A DNA stretch of 17,150 nt from Helicobacteraceae bacterium. Its GTDB lineage: Bacteria > Campylobacterota > Campylobacteria > Campylobacterales > Sulfurimonadaceae. Shown here in pieces: positions 1 through 6,846 of this stretch (the stretch's first letter is position 1; every line of letters begins with the position of its first letter). The notes below the pieces were generated by a model. That model did no database searches and had not been told where the DNA came from. It saw nothing but the letters and a program-made list of their open reading frames with translations. Both the position numbers and the translations under genes were made by a program. The DNA is taken from the NCBI GenBank assembly GCA_024635885.1, contig JAGXIA010000012.1, positions 1 to 17,150 on the forward strand, in the 5' to 3' direction.

Positions 1-2
1 GC

Positions 3-1049
3 CTATTTGAGTAGTTTTTTTAAATCTAAAGAGAAGGTAGTTCCAATATTTAATTGACTTTCTACAACAATATTGATACCCAGTTCATCACAAAATTTTT
101 TAACTATATGAAGACCTATCCCTATGCCTCTTTCTTGTTCTTTATAAAAACGTTCAAATACTCTTGCCGGATTTTCAATACCTTTTCCACTATCTTTTAT
201 ATATAGAATATTATCTTTCAATACAATTTCCACATGCCCATTTATTTTATTATATTTAGCGGCATTTGTGAGTAAATTATCTACTATTCTACTCAACATG
301 TCTCTATTAGTATACAATTTAGCGGGTATGACCTCTATATTAAATGCTACATGATTAAATAATTTTTCAACTACAGATACACGATTTTCTAACAAAGACT
401 TTAAATCAAACTCTTCATTCTGGACTACGTGATTGTGTAAATATGAACGGAGATTTGATTGTAAATCCAGAATATTTTGAACACTATTTTCCATACGATC
501 TATTTTACCGTTTCGACCATACTCTCTTTTAAGCATAGAAGTATTTAAGCGTAGAGTAGAGAGAGGTGTGTTGAAATCATGTAAAATATCTTTTATAAAC
601 TCTTCTGTTATATATAAAGACTTTCTAAGTGGAGACAAAGCATAAAAAGAAAAGAGCAAAGATAATATAAAGACACTTATCATCACAACTAGCAGATTCA
701 AGATAATCTTATCTCTTATTTGTGACAGCTTCATACTATAATCATTTTTAGACAAATGAATCTTTATGCTGTTTTTTGTAGAGTTTGGTATTGAGAAATA
801 GGCGGTTGCTCCCTTACTCCCCAGATATAATTTATATAGTTCATGTTTGTCAGAAGGAACAAAATCTATGCCATATTCATCACACTTCAAATCAAAGCTG
901 CAGATTCTCATTTGTGAAAATATTGTTTCATTGAGTGTTTGCACCTCTTTTTTGTAATCCATATAAAAAATAGTGCTAACCAAGATAGCCATAGATATAA
1001 AAAAAAGAGAGAAACTCTTTACTAAGGCTTCGACCTCAACTCTTTTCAA
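3..1049 (-). CDS. Membrane sensor histidine kinase
   Basis: Sensor kinase expected to autophosphorylate and pass phosphate to the regulator encoded just upstream. Membrane segments lie at about residues 11-30 and 115-138, enclosing a roughly 85-residue periplasmic sensor region with two cysteines (C50, C56) that could bind a ligand or form a disulfide. The H-box has H157 (HDFNTPLS). The ATPase domain shows an N-box (N258, N262), a G1 box DSGKG at 286-290 and a G2 box GIGIGL near 308-313. The product is 348 residues, with no HAMP or PAS domain visible. The start is TTG with AGGA seven bases upstream; the next ATG (residue 20) would cut the first membrane helix. The start overlaps the regulator's stop by 14 bases, which suggests translational coupling. 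The stimulus cannot be read from the sequence. Confidence 0.9.
   Translation of the reverse strand: MKRVEVEALVKSFSLFFISMAILVSTIFYMDYKKEVQTLNETIFSQMRICSFDLKCDEYGIDFVPSDKHELYKLYLGSKGATAYFSIPNSTKNSIKIHLSKNDYSMKLSQIRDKIILNLLVVMISVFILSLLFSFYALSPLRKSLYITEEFIKDILHDFNTPLSTLRLNTSMLKREYGRNGKIDRMENSVQNILDLQSNLRSYLHNHVVQNEEFDLKSLLENRVSVVEKLFNHVAFNIEVIPAKLYTNRDMLSRIVDNLLTNAAKYNKINGHVEIVLKDNILYIKDSGKGIENPARVFERFYKEQERGIGIGLHIVKKFCDELGINIVVESQLNIGTTFSLDLKKLLK
228..238 (+). repeat. TTCCACATGCC motif, copy 1
   Basis: Exact copy inside the histidine kinase gene, encoding His-Val-Glu on the minus strand at about residues 272-274. Confidence 0.9.
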
Positions 1050-1674
1050 GTATATATCCTATTGCTCTAACATTTTTTATTTCTAGTTCTGTGGTCTGTT
1101 TTAATTTATTCAGTGCTACTCTAAGTGCTGTCTCCGACGGATGCATTAAGCAGTCCATCAATATGCTTTTATCAAGTACCTTACCTATATTGTGTATAAA
1201 AAGATTAAATAATTTCTCCTGAACTTCCCCAAGTGAGACTATGTGCCCATCTTTAAGAAGCTCTTTTAATTGTGGATTGTATATTAGGTTCTTATACGAA
1301 ATCTGTTTTTTATTTTGCATAAATTTTGCATTAACACGGATTAAAAGCTCTTGCGGGAAAAATGGCTTTTTTATATAGTCCTCTGCGCCAACCTCAAAGC
1401 CCTTAGATATTGAGTTTAAATCTACCAATGCGCTAATAAAAATTGCTGGTGTTGTGTCATCTGCATCTCTTAAACTCTGCAGCAGGTCTAAACCATTTAG
1501 TTCAGGTACATTAATGTCAAAAATATATAAATCATATTTCCCATTAAATGATGCATCAACTGCTTCGTTGCCGTCATAGACCAAATCTACGCCATAGCCT
1601 TCAATCTCCAGTAGCTCTTGAAGCGTTTGAGCCAATGCATAATCATCTTCTAGCAATAATATTTTATTTTTCAT
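1036..1674 (-). CDS. OmpR-family response regulator
   Basis: DNA-binding response regulator, cognate partner of the adjacent kinase. The receiver domain covers about residues 1-120, with the acidic pair near residues 10-11, phospho-acceptor Asp about 53 (IFDINVPEL) and the conserved Lys-Pro about 103-104. A winged-helix output domain follows at about 130-212, recognisable by RVALNKLK and the terminal RAIGYIL strand typical of OmpR/PhoB proteins. I chose ATG at 1674, giving 212 residues; an in-frame TTG lies one codon upstream. The only ribosome-site candidate, GGA, sits very close to the ATG, so translation may depend on coupling to the outer-membrane gene, which ends 11 bases before. A possible target box lies upstream of the operon at 3101-3120. 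Confidence 0.93.
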   Translation of the reverse strand: MKNKILLLEDDYALAQTLQELLEIEGYGVDLVYDGNEAVDASFNGKYDLYIFDINVPELNGLDLLQSLRDADDTTPAIFISALVDLNSISKGFEVGAEDYIKKPFFPQELLIRVNAKFMQNKKQISYKNLIYNPQLKELLKDGHIVSLGEVQEKLFNLFIHNIGKVLDKSILMDCLMHPSETALRVALNKLKQTTELEIKNVRAIGYILEKS

Positions 1675-1685
1675 CAATCCAGCTA

Positions 1686-2498
1686 CTAAAAATAATACCC
1701 TAAACTAATAGACGCATAGTTATTACTAGCTGCTGTGCTCAGGCCATAGGCATAACTCACACTAGTAAACCAATTATTGTCTATGCTATAAAAGGCATAT
1801 AGTGAGGCCGTACTTATATCTCCAACACCCACATAAGAACTCTCAGATAGGTTATATCCAGCACTGGCATATAGCTTAGATGTAAAATAATAACCTATCC
1901 CTCCATTGTATCCGTTGGTATTTTTATAAGAAACAACACCTGGGACATCATCATCATTAATTATTGTATATGAGTAGCCTCCAAACAGATTTACTTTACT
2001 ATTGATAGGATAGCTTAAACTGAGAGAAGCCAAATAATCTGTATTGTTATTTTTTAGTGAACTATTATAAGTTGGCAATATAACACCTGCACCAACACGT
2101 ACATACAAAGAGTTTATAGCTCTTATTTTATAATATCCTGCAATGACAGAGTTGTTTAACCCGTTCTTATTATAAGTGCTGCTTTGTGTTTTATAATAAG
2201 ATGTAGATGCCTGCACAGAGAGGTTCTTATAGTAATAATCAACTTGGAGTGAACTTGAGAGAGTCTTGGTCTTATTCAAAGTATTATAATCCGTATCCGA
2301 ATAGCTAGCACCAACTATAATATCAAAATGATGTAGAGATACTGTACTTTTGATGGTACAGCCACGAATATCTACCAACTCTGTAAGAGGTGTATTTGGA
2401 CATTTATCATAAGAATTATCAACCCCATCCATATCACTATCCACGTAAGCAAATAGGTTTATTGAAAGCAACAGCATAAATATTAATAATTTTTTCAT
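1686..2498 (-). CDS. Outer-membrane beta-barrel protein with TSP type-3 repeat
   Basis: A 270-residue secreted protein. The signal peptide is about residues 1-17 (MKKLLIFMLLLSINLFA). It is followed at about 19-38 by a calcium-binding thrombospondin type-3 motif (DSDMDGVDN, then DKCPNTP) with a nearby second cysteine (CTIK). From about residue 50 on, alternating aromatic and polar strands rich in Tyr, Ser and Asn end in the terminal Tyr-Phe typical of outer-membrane barrels. The OmpA peptidoglycan-binding domain usually linked to these repeats is absent. AGGAT precedes the ATG by five bases. It lies between the Met/His-rich protein gene and the two-component genes on the same strand, so it is probably co-regulated with them. 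Whether it is a pore, adhesin or sensor accessory cannot be told. Confidence 0.75.
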   Translation of the reverse strand: MKKLLIFMLLLSINLFAYVDSDMDGVDNSYDKCPNTPLTELVDIRGCTIKSTVSLHHFDIIVGASYSDTDYNTLNKTKTLSSSLQVDYYYKNLSVQASTSYYKTQSSTYNKNGLNNSVIAGYYKIRAINSLYVRVGAGVILPTYNSSLKNNNTDYLASLSLSYPINSKVNLFGGYSYTIINDDDVPGVVSYKNTNGYNGGIGYYFTSKLYASAGYNLSESSYVGVGDISTASLYAFYSIDNNWFTSVSYAYGLSTAASNNYASISLGYYF

Positions 2499-2514
2499 TT
2501 TTATCCTTTATGTG

Positions 2515-2528
2515 TCGCCCAAAGGCGA
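2515..2528. other. Intercistronic hairpin TCGCC-CAAA-GGCGA
   Basis: Perfect 5-bp GC-rich stem with a 4-base loop in the 41-base gap between the Met/His-rich gene and the outer-membrane gene. It has no U-tract on the minus strand, so it is more likely a stability or processing element than a terminator. It may set the ratio of the two products. Confidence 0.45.
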
Positions 2529-2539
2529 TATTTATATTA

Positions 2540-3061
2540 TTAGTGCTCTGTATTATCCATATTATGTTCAACTTCTTGCTCATTGTGAATATTCTCTTGT
2601 TCTTGCTCAACGTGATGAATATTCTCTTGTTCTTGCATCATTTGACCTGCTTGGTTTTGATGCATATCTTCCATATGATGCATTTCTGCTGGTTCTGGCA
2701 TATTTGACATCCCTTCATGCTCTGGCATATTTGACATCCCTTCATGCTCTGGCATATCTGACATCCCTTCATGCTCTGGCATATTCTTTTCCTGATGTTC
2801 ATTTTCGCCCATTTGATGTTCACTATTTTCAGAATTCGCATTGCCTTGTTCCGATCTCATCTGCACCTGTAGCCTACTGATGGCTTCAGAACGATCTTCT
2901 TTATTCATAGTAGCCATTTGCTGCTTAAACTCATTCATCATTTTAACCCTATCTTGAGCCGGTGCGTTTCTGATCTGAGAAATTTGTGTATCTATATTGG
3001 CATCTGCCAAACCTAAAGTTAATGTTCCTAACACAATAAGTGTTGTTGTGATTCGTTTCAT
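2540..3061 (-). CDS. Secreted Met/His-rich repeat protein, putative metal binder
   Basis: Not assigned to a named family. The signal peptide is about residues 1-20 (MKRITTTLIVLGTLTLGLAD). A charged helical section follows at about 25-72. The last 93 residues hold 13 His and 14 Met and are rich in Glu, Asn and Gln. Residues 94-120 are three 9-residue units (MPEHEGMS plus D or N), with a degenerate fourth at 121-129 containing EMHHM, and a 10-residue duplication (QEQENIHH, QEQENIHN) follows. Met- and His-rich periplasmic tails of this kind are known to bind copper or silver in resistance proteins, so metal buffering is a reasonable but unproven inference. AAAGGA lies six bases before the ATG. 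It is first in a probable operon with a barrel protein, regulator and kinase. Confidence 0.8.
   Translation of the reverse strand: MKRITTTLIVLGTLTLGLADANIDTQISQIRNAPAQDRVKMMNEFKQQMATMNKEDRSEAISRLQVQMRSEQGNANSENSEHQMGENEHQEKNMPEHEGMSDMPEHEGMSNMPEHEGMSNMPEPAEMHHMEDMHQNQAGQMMQEQENIHHVEQEQENIHNEQEVEHNMDNTEH
2706..2786 (-). repeat. Three 27-bp tandem repeats inside the Met/His-rich gene
   Basis: Three head-to-tail 27-base units begin at 2706, 2733 and 2760 and are nearly identical at the DNA level. They are in frame and encode nine residues each, and a degraded partial unit sits on the 2690s side. Such identity suggests recent slippage or recombination, so copy number may vary between strains. 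Confidence 0.9.
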
Positions 3062-3100
3062 CTTCTGTCCTTTGTTTTGATGTTATTATTGTTACATAAT

Positions 3101-3120
3101 AGTGTTAGTGAAGTGTTAGT
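3101..3120 (-). promoter_or_regulatory. Direct repeat with 11-bp period, candidate response-regulator box
   Basis: AGTGTTAGT occurs at 3101-3109 and again at 3112-3120, an 11-base period. On the minus strand it reads as two ACTAACACT half-sites 40-60 bases before the start of the four-gene operon. Direct half-sites one helical turn apart are the usual target of OmpR/PhoB-type regulators, and such a regulator is encoded in the operon. AT-rich -10 candidates lie just downstream. The assignment to this regulator is inference. Confidence 0.45.
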
Positions 3121-3173
3121 TTAGAGAAGAGAGCCAATATATAAACTTAATGCTATAAATTATACAATCAAAA

Positions 3174-3207
3174 AGTTGTCCTATGGTCGTCGTTATAACC
3201 GACAACT
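3174..3207 (-). terminator. Minus-strand hairpin plus U-tract between divergent genes
   Basis: AGTTGTC (3174-3180) and GACAACT (3201-3207) pair perfectly. Three more pairs (GGT/ACC) lie inside the 20-base interior. Read on the minus strand the stem is followed by TTTTT, as in an intrinsic terminator. It lies 113-146 bases upstream of the Met/His-rich gene start, where no minus-strand gene needs terminating. It may be a leader attenuator or the end of a short RNA. Confidence 0.45.
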
Positions 3208-3325
3208 CCCATGTCAATTGCTTCTGACATATTAAGCATTTGAGATTTTATATAGTTTATGCTATAGACAAAAGATTAATTTTTTGCAATAATACATAAT
3301 ATAAAATAACTTAAAAGGACTCAAA

Positions 3326-3511
3326 ATGTGTAATATAGGAAAAATAGATAAAATTATAAGACTTGTATTAGGGTTAATAATAGTAACTTGGGGTGCTATA
3401 ACAATGAATTTTTGGGGAATAATAGGAATAGCTCTTATAGGAACTTCTCTTATGAGTTTTTGTCCATTATACGCTCTTTTAAAAGTTAATACTGGTTGCA
3501 AAAAAGGTTAA
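3326..3511 (+). CDS. YgaP-like (DUF2892) small membrane protein
   Basis: A 61-residue inner-membrane protein matching the DUF2892/YgaP-transmembrane pattern: an N-terminal CNIGKIDKIIR motif, two membrane helices (about 12-28 and 30-46) separated by a Trp-Gly turn, then TSLMSFCPLYALL and a final cysteine near the C-terminus. In other bacteria this domain occurs alone or fused to a rhodanese sulfurtransferase; here it stands alone. The C46 and C58 region could take part in sulfur or redox chemistry, which is inference. AAGGA lies six bases before the ATG. It is transcribed divergently from the sensory operon. Confidence 0.88.
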   Translation: MCNIGKIDKIIRLVLGLIIVTWGAITMNFWGIIGIALIGTSLMSFCPLYALLKVNTGCKKG

Positions 3512-3519
3512 TCTTTTTT
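3500..3519 (+). terminator. A/U hairpin terminator after the DUF2892 gene
   Basis: AAAAAAG (3500-3506) pairs with CTTTTTT (3513-3519) around GTTAAT, overlapping the stop codon and ending in a seven-T run. The stem is weak because it is nearly all A-T. Confidence 0.4.
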
Positions 3520-3557
3520 TATGTAATATTTAGTTTTATAAACAAACAATATTATGT

Positions 3558-3563
3558 TATAAT
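3558..3563 (+). promoter_or_regulatory. rpsU -10 box
   Basis: Perfect TATAAT 39 bases before the rpsU start. No clear -35 element is visible, which is common for this bacterial group. Confidence 0.6.
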
Positions 3564-3602
3564 TTCACTTCGAAAAATTTTAAAGAAAGTGGGTGATGTG
3601 AT

Positions 3603-3815
3603 ATGCCTGGTATTATACTTCGTCATGATGATAGTTTTGATGCATCTTACCGCCGTTTCAAAAAGCAGACTGACCGTAATTTAATCGTTACTGAAGCTCG
3701 TGCTCGCCGTTTCCATGAAACAGCAACTGAAAAGCTTAAGAAATTCAAAATTGCTTCTCGCAAGAAAATGCTTAAGCGTCTTTATATGATGAGACGTTAC
3801 GAATCACGCCTGTAG
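3603..3815 (+). CDS. rpsU: 30S ribosomal protein S21 (bS21)
   Basis: A 70-residue basic protein of normal S21 length, opening with MPGIILRHDDSFDASYRRFK and ending in a Lys/Arg-rich helix (RKKMLKRLYMMRRYESRL). S21 joins the small subunit platform next to the 3' end of 16S rRNA and helps initiation on mRNAs. The ribosome site is unusual in form: GGGTGAT five bases before the ATG pairs with the very end of 16S rRNA rather than with the GGAGG core. The gene stands alone between its own promoter and a UUCG hairpin. Confidence 0.97.
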   Translation: MPGIILRHDDSFDASYRRFKKQTDRNLIVTEARARRFHETATEKLKKFKIASRKKMLKRLYMMRRYESRL

Positions 3816-3836
3816 ACACTAGCCTTCGGGCTGTGT
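3816..3836 (+). terminator. rpsU terminator with UUCG tetraloop
   Basis: ACAC-T-AGCC, loop TTCG, GGCT-GTGT: eight pairs with one bulged T, starting on the base after the rpsU stop. The following tract (TTTATCTTACT) is only moderately U-rich. Confidence 0.7.
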
Positions 3837-3921
3837 TTATCTTACTAAAAAACCTCAAAAAATCAACTTACAAACACTAACAAAGCAAGATATATAATTT
3901 TTTATATAAAATACTATATAC

Positions 3922-5019
3922 CTACAGTTTCCCATAAATTTCATTATAAAAACTAAATGCATGTCTGTCACTCATTGAAGCTATATAATCAGCTACAACT
4001 CTGTGTTTATTTCTGACATCTAACTGTTTTCTATAAAATTCCGGAAGCATTTTTTCCTCTTCCATAAGTCCATGGTAAAGCCCTTTAATGGCTTGTTTAC
4101 CTGCATACATTTTTATAACAATTTTTTTATGCTGGTACAGTTTAGTAAAAAGCAATTTTTTTAATTTCTTGATTTGTGTCTCTAATTCGGGTTCAAATCC
4201 AATAGGAATCTGAGTTTTACAATCAAAGGTAGCACTTAAAATTTCACCCGTATTTACTTTGTCTTTAGAGTGTTCTAAAAGAGAATACACAAGGTGATTA
4301 ATTAAATGTGAGCTAAAACGATAACGAAACATCTCATCGTTTTCCTGTCCTACACCTTCATCTGCAACTTTTGTGAGTATGACCTTAATCAGTTCGCTTT
4401 CTCTTAAGTCTTCAAAACTGATTAGTCCAGAATTAACACCATCATCTATGTCATGACTGATATATGCTATCTCATCTGCACGGTCGACTATCATGGCTTC
4501 TAATGAAGGATGTGTATCTAGATTAAACTGCTCATGAATTTTTGCAGGAAGAAAGCTTTTTTTATATGGATAAGAGTGTTTTAAAATGCCTTCAAGTGTT
4601 GCAAAAGTAAGGTTTAACCCATTAAAAGCTTTATATCTTTTCTCTAGTAAAGAGACGACTCTGAAACTTTGAAAATTATGCTCAAAACCATGCTTAAAAC
4701 CGTCATTTTTCAGGCACTCATCCAGAGTATCGCCGCCAACATGGCCAAAAGGAGTATGACCCAGGTCATGAGCCAAAGCAATGGCTTCTGCCAAAGCCTC
4801 ATTGAGTCCAAGATCTGAAGTAATGGAACGGGCAATCTGAGACACCTCTATAGAATGCGTAAGACGGGTACGAAAAAAATCGCCCTCATGATTTAAAAAG
4901 ACCTGCGTTTTATACTCGAGTTTTCTAAAACTTCCGGAGTGGATGATTCTGTCCCTGTCTCTTGCGTAAGGTGACCTAAAGTCTTTATCTATTTTATAAA
5001 ATCTGTATTCTGGTTTCAT
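3922..5019 (-). CDS. dgt: dGTPase-like HD-domain dNTP triphosphohydrolase
   Basis: Predicted to hydrolyse dGTP or other dNTPs to the deoxynucleoside and triphosphate. The HD-domain metal ligands are visible: H55 (TRLTHSIEV), the H84-D85 pair in HDLGHTPFGH with H88 and H93 as the extra histidines typical of dGTPases, and a late Asp in the VDRADEIAYISHD block at 178-190. The product is 365 residues, shorter than the E. coli enzyme (about 500), as in the widespread dGTPase-like type 2 group. The start ATG follows the diguanylate cyclase stop by only four bases, so the two are co-transcribed. Substrate choice cannot be read from the sequence. Confidence 0.93.
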   Translation of the reverse strand: MKPEYRFYKIDKDFRSPYARDRDRIIHSGSFRKLEYKTQVFLNHEGDFFRTRLTHSIEVSQIARSITSDLGLNEALAEAIALAHDLGHTPFGHVGGDTLDECLKNDGFKHGFEHNFQSFRVVSLLEKRYKAFNGLNLTFATLEGILKHSYPYKKSFLPAKIHEQFNLDTHPSLEAMIVDRADEIAYISHDIDDGVNSGLISFEDLRESELIKVILTKVADEGVGQENDEMFRYRFSSHLINHLVYSLLEHSKDKVNTGEILSATFDCKTQIPIGFEPELETQIKKLKKLLFTKLYQHKKIVIKMYAGKQAIKGLYHGLMEEEKMLPEFYRKQLDVRNKHRVVADYIASMSDRHAFSFYNEIYGKL

Positions 5020-5023
5020 GTTT

Positions 5024-6187
5024 TTATGCCTTTATAACTTTGTTTCGCCCTGCTTCTTTAGCCTTATAGAGTGCATTATCGGCTCTTTTCATAACAGCAA
5101 ACGGGTCTTTGTCTTTTGATGTATTTTGCACAACTCCGGCAGAGATATTTATGTATATATTTTTAAAACTTTTTTTATTTCTGACACTAAAGGGACTTTT
5201 TGCAATTGTGTCTCTTAGTATATCTGTGTGAAGATAAGCATCCTCTGCGCCTTTAGAGGGGAAAAGCAAAACGAATTCTTCTCCACCATATCTATACGCT
5301 TTTCCGCCACCACTAACCTGGGCCAGTTTGGAAGCAACCATTTTAAGAACCTCATCACCTGTGTCATGTCCGTACGTATCATTAAATTTTTTGAAAAAAT
5401 CTATGTCTATCATGCCGAGAGAATATTTCATCCCCAGTTTTGCCATGTCTTCCACAAGAGCACGTCTGCCGGGCAAGGCTGTCAGTTCATCATAAAAAGC
5501 AAGTCTGTAAGACTCCCGAATCAATAAGCCAAAAACAATCACGCCAATTGTTAAAAGAGAAAGTTCATTGGCATGTGGAAGTTTTAGAAAATAAAACCCA
5601 GCATAAAAAGTGAGTGCAATTACTAAAAAGGTACTATTGTATATCAAATATCTGTTAAACATGACCAATGAGATCAAAATAAACAAGACAAATATTCCAA
5701 CAGCCACAGCCATATCTTTAAGCGGGTAAGAAGAGAATGCGAACATTTTAATGTTTAAATAATTATTTATCATCTCGCTTGGAAAATATATAAGATACAG
5801 CACTACAGCTATCTCTGCGATGAAAAATACAATCTTAAAAATACCCCAAATTGAAAAAAGACCACGCTCTCGAAGGACTAAGAAAATGATTAGATGCAAG
5901 GGATAAAGAATGGAGGTGTACAAAAATAAACTACCCGCTTTGGCAGCGCTGAAATACTCAAATCCAATATGTATCAATACCAAGGGAAGTATAATAAAGA
6001 TAAATCTATTTCTATTAAAATGCCAAGATACCCATAGAACGAGTATGCTTATCGCATAAAAAAAATAAGGAACAAGACTAAAAATAACCTTTGGAATTTT
6101 TTCATCATAAAATATCATAAGAGAAAAAACTAGGGATATAAACAGGGGAATTGAAATATTTATAGTTATTGTTTTTAATGAATTCAT
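5024..6187 (-). CDS. Membrane-bound diguanylate cyclase (GGDEF domain)
   Basis: Expected to make cyclic di-GMP from two GTP. About seven hydrophobic segments fill residues 8-225, with no recognisable soluble sensor. The catalytic domain is at about 230-387: DELTALPGRRAL, metal-binding Asp in MIDIDFF (261/263), NDTYGHDTGDEVL and the signature GGEEF at 301-305 followed by the ALYKAKEAGRN motif. The product-inhibition I-site, RxxD five residues before GGEEF, is absent and reads SGGG. All catalytic positions look intact. The ATG is near a weak ribosome site (AAAGACAG). It is followed four bases later by dgt. Confidence 0.93.
   Translation of the reverse strand: MNSLKTITINISIPLFISLVFSLMIFYDEKIPKVIFSLVPYFFYAISILVLWVSWHFNRNRFIFIILPLVLIHIGFEYFSAAKAGSLFLYTSILYPLHLIIFLVLRERGLFSIWGIFKIVFFIAEIAVVLYLIYFPSEMINNYLNIKMFAFSSYPLKDMAVAVGIFVLFILISLVMFNRYLIYNSTFLVIALTFYAGFYFLKLPHANELSLLTIGVIVFGLLIRESYRLAFYDELTALPGRRALVEDMAKLGMKYSLGMIDIDFFKKFNDTYGHDTGDEVLKMVASKLAQVSGGGKAYRYGGEEFVLLFPSKGAEDAYLHTDILRDTIAKSPFSVRNKKSFKNIYINISAGVVQNTSKDKDPFAVMKRADNALYKAKEAGRNKVIKA
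5570..5580 (-). repeat. TTCCACATGCC motif, copy 2
   Basis: Exact copy inside the diguanylate cyclase gene, encoding the Pro-His-Ala of residues 204-206; the plus strand reads GGCATGTGGAA. Confidence 0.9.
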
Positions 6188-6208
6188 ATCTGTCTTTTAT
6201 TAGAGATA

Positions 6209-6234
6209 TAGCGCAGCACAAAGAGTCTGCACTA
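6209..6234. other. Hairpin between the PhnA-domain and cyclase genes
   Basis: TAGCGCAG (6209-6216) pairs with CTGCACTA (6227-6234), eight pairs with one mismatch or G-U pair depending on strand and a 10-base loop, in the 63-base gap. There is no U-tract, so it may be a processing or stability element; it is the only structure seen that might separate these two genes. Confidence 0.4.
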
Positions 6235-6250
6235 AGGAAGTATTAATAGT

Positions 6251-6808
6251 TTATGCTTTTTTCAAGAATTCTGTTTTTAAGAAGATTTTAGTTCCGTTTA
6301 CACGACCTTCAATATGATCATCAATATCAGAAGGAAGGGCAATACGCGTTACCGTAGTTCCGCGTTTAGCAGTAAAACCTGCACCTTTTACTTCAAGGTC
6401 TTTAAGAATCACTACGCTGTCTCCTGCATTTAAAACAACACCGTTAGCATCTTTATGAACTATTTTATTTGTCTCAGCATTAACAGCTGAGTCAGCCCAC
6501 TTTTTCTCATCTTCTTCTAAATACATCATCTCTACTAAGTCTTGGCGACCAAGTCTGTTTAATAAAATGTAGGACATGACTTTAACCGCAGGAGTCTCAC
6601 TCCACATGCTGTCATTAAGACAGTTAAAATGATTTTCATCCATTGTATCGGGATTATTTATTTGTTCTTGGCATGTGGAACATACATAAATCGATTTATC
6701 AGCACTTGAATCCGAAGGCTTTACTTCCAAAACACTTAGACCTTCACTGCTTCCACAAAGCTCACATACTCCGCTACTTCTTTGTATTAACTCTTTTTCT
6801 ATACTCAT
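6251..6808 (-). CDS. PhnA-domain zinc-ribbon protein (YjdM family)
   Basis: A 185-residue soluble protein with an N-terminal four-cysteine zinc ribbon (C15-x2-C18 and C43-x2-C46) and a C-terminal PhnA domain at about 118-185 (DANGVVLNAGDSVVILKDL, KRGTTVTRI, FLKTEFLKKA). The family was named for a supposed role in alkylphosphonate use, but no phosphonate gene is nearby and the true function is unclear. The middle part (about 50-115) is an extra segment compared with the short E. coli form. AAAGGT precedes the ATG by eight bases. It lies 38 bases after argB on the same strand. Confidence 0.88.
   Translation of the reverse strand: MSIEKELIQRSSGVCELCGSSEGLSVLEVKPSDSSADKSIYVCSTCQEQINNPDTMDENHFNCLNDSMWSETPAVKVMSYILLNRLGRQDLVEMMYLEEDEKKWADSAVNAETNKIVHKDANGVVLNAGDSVVILKDLEVKGAGFTAKRGTTVTRIALPSDIDDHIEGRVNGTKIFLKTEFLKKA
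6670..6680 (-). repeat. TTCCACATGCC motif, copy 3
   Basis: Exact copy inside the PhnA-domain gene, covering codons for Ser-Thr-Cys including zinc ligand C46. The reading frame differs from copies 2 and 6. Confidence 0.9.
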
Positions 6809-6846
6809 AAATCTACCTTTTAATTGTTTGAAATATCTCTATTTAT

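Noticed and set aside
2512..2880. Plus-strand open frame of 122 codons with tandem repeats
   Set aside because: It is the antisense shadow of the Met/His-rich gene; the repeats keep both strands open. The minus-strand reading has a signal peptide and a good ribosome site.
3174..3207. Integron attC site or CRISPR-type repeat
   Set aside because: A single hairpin without the conserved attC core sites, no integrase and no repeated units nearby.
3183..3227. A 15-codon plus-strand mini-frame starting at ATG 3183
   Set aside because: It has no ribosome site and most of it lies inside the hairpin at 3174-3207; length gives no support.
6602..6610. Near copy of the 11-mer (CTCCACATGCT) in the PhnA-domain gene
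   Set aside because: Two end mismatches; a 9-base core match can arise by chance, so it was not counted.
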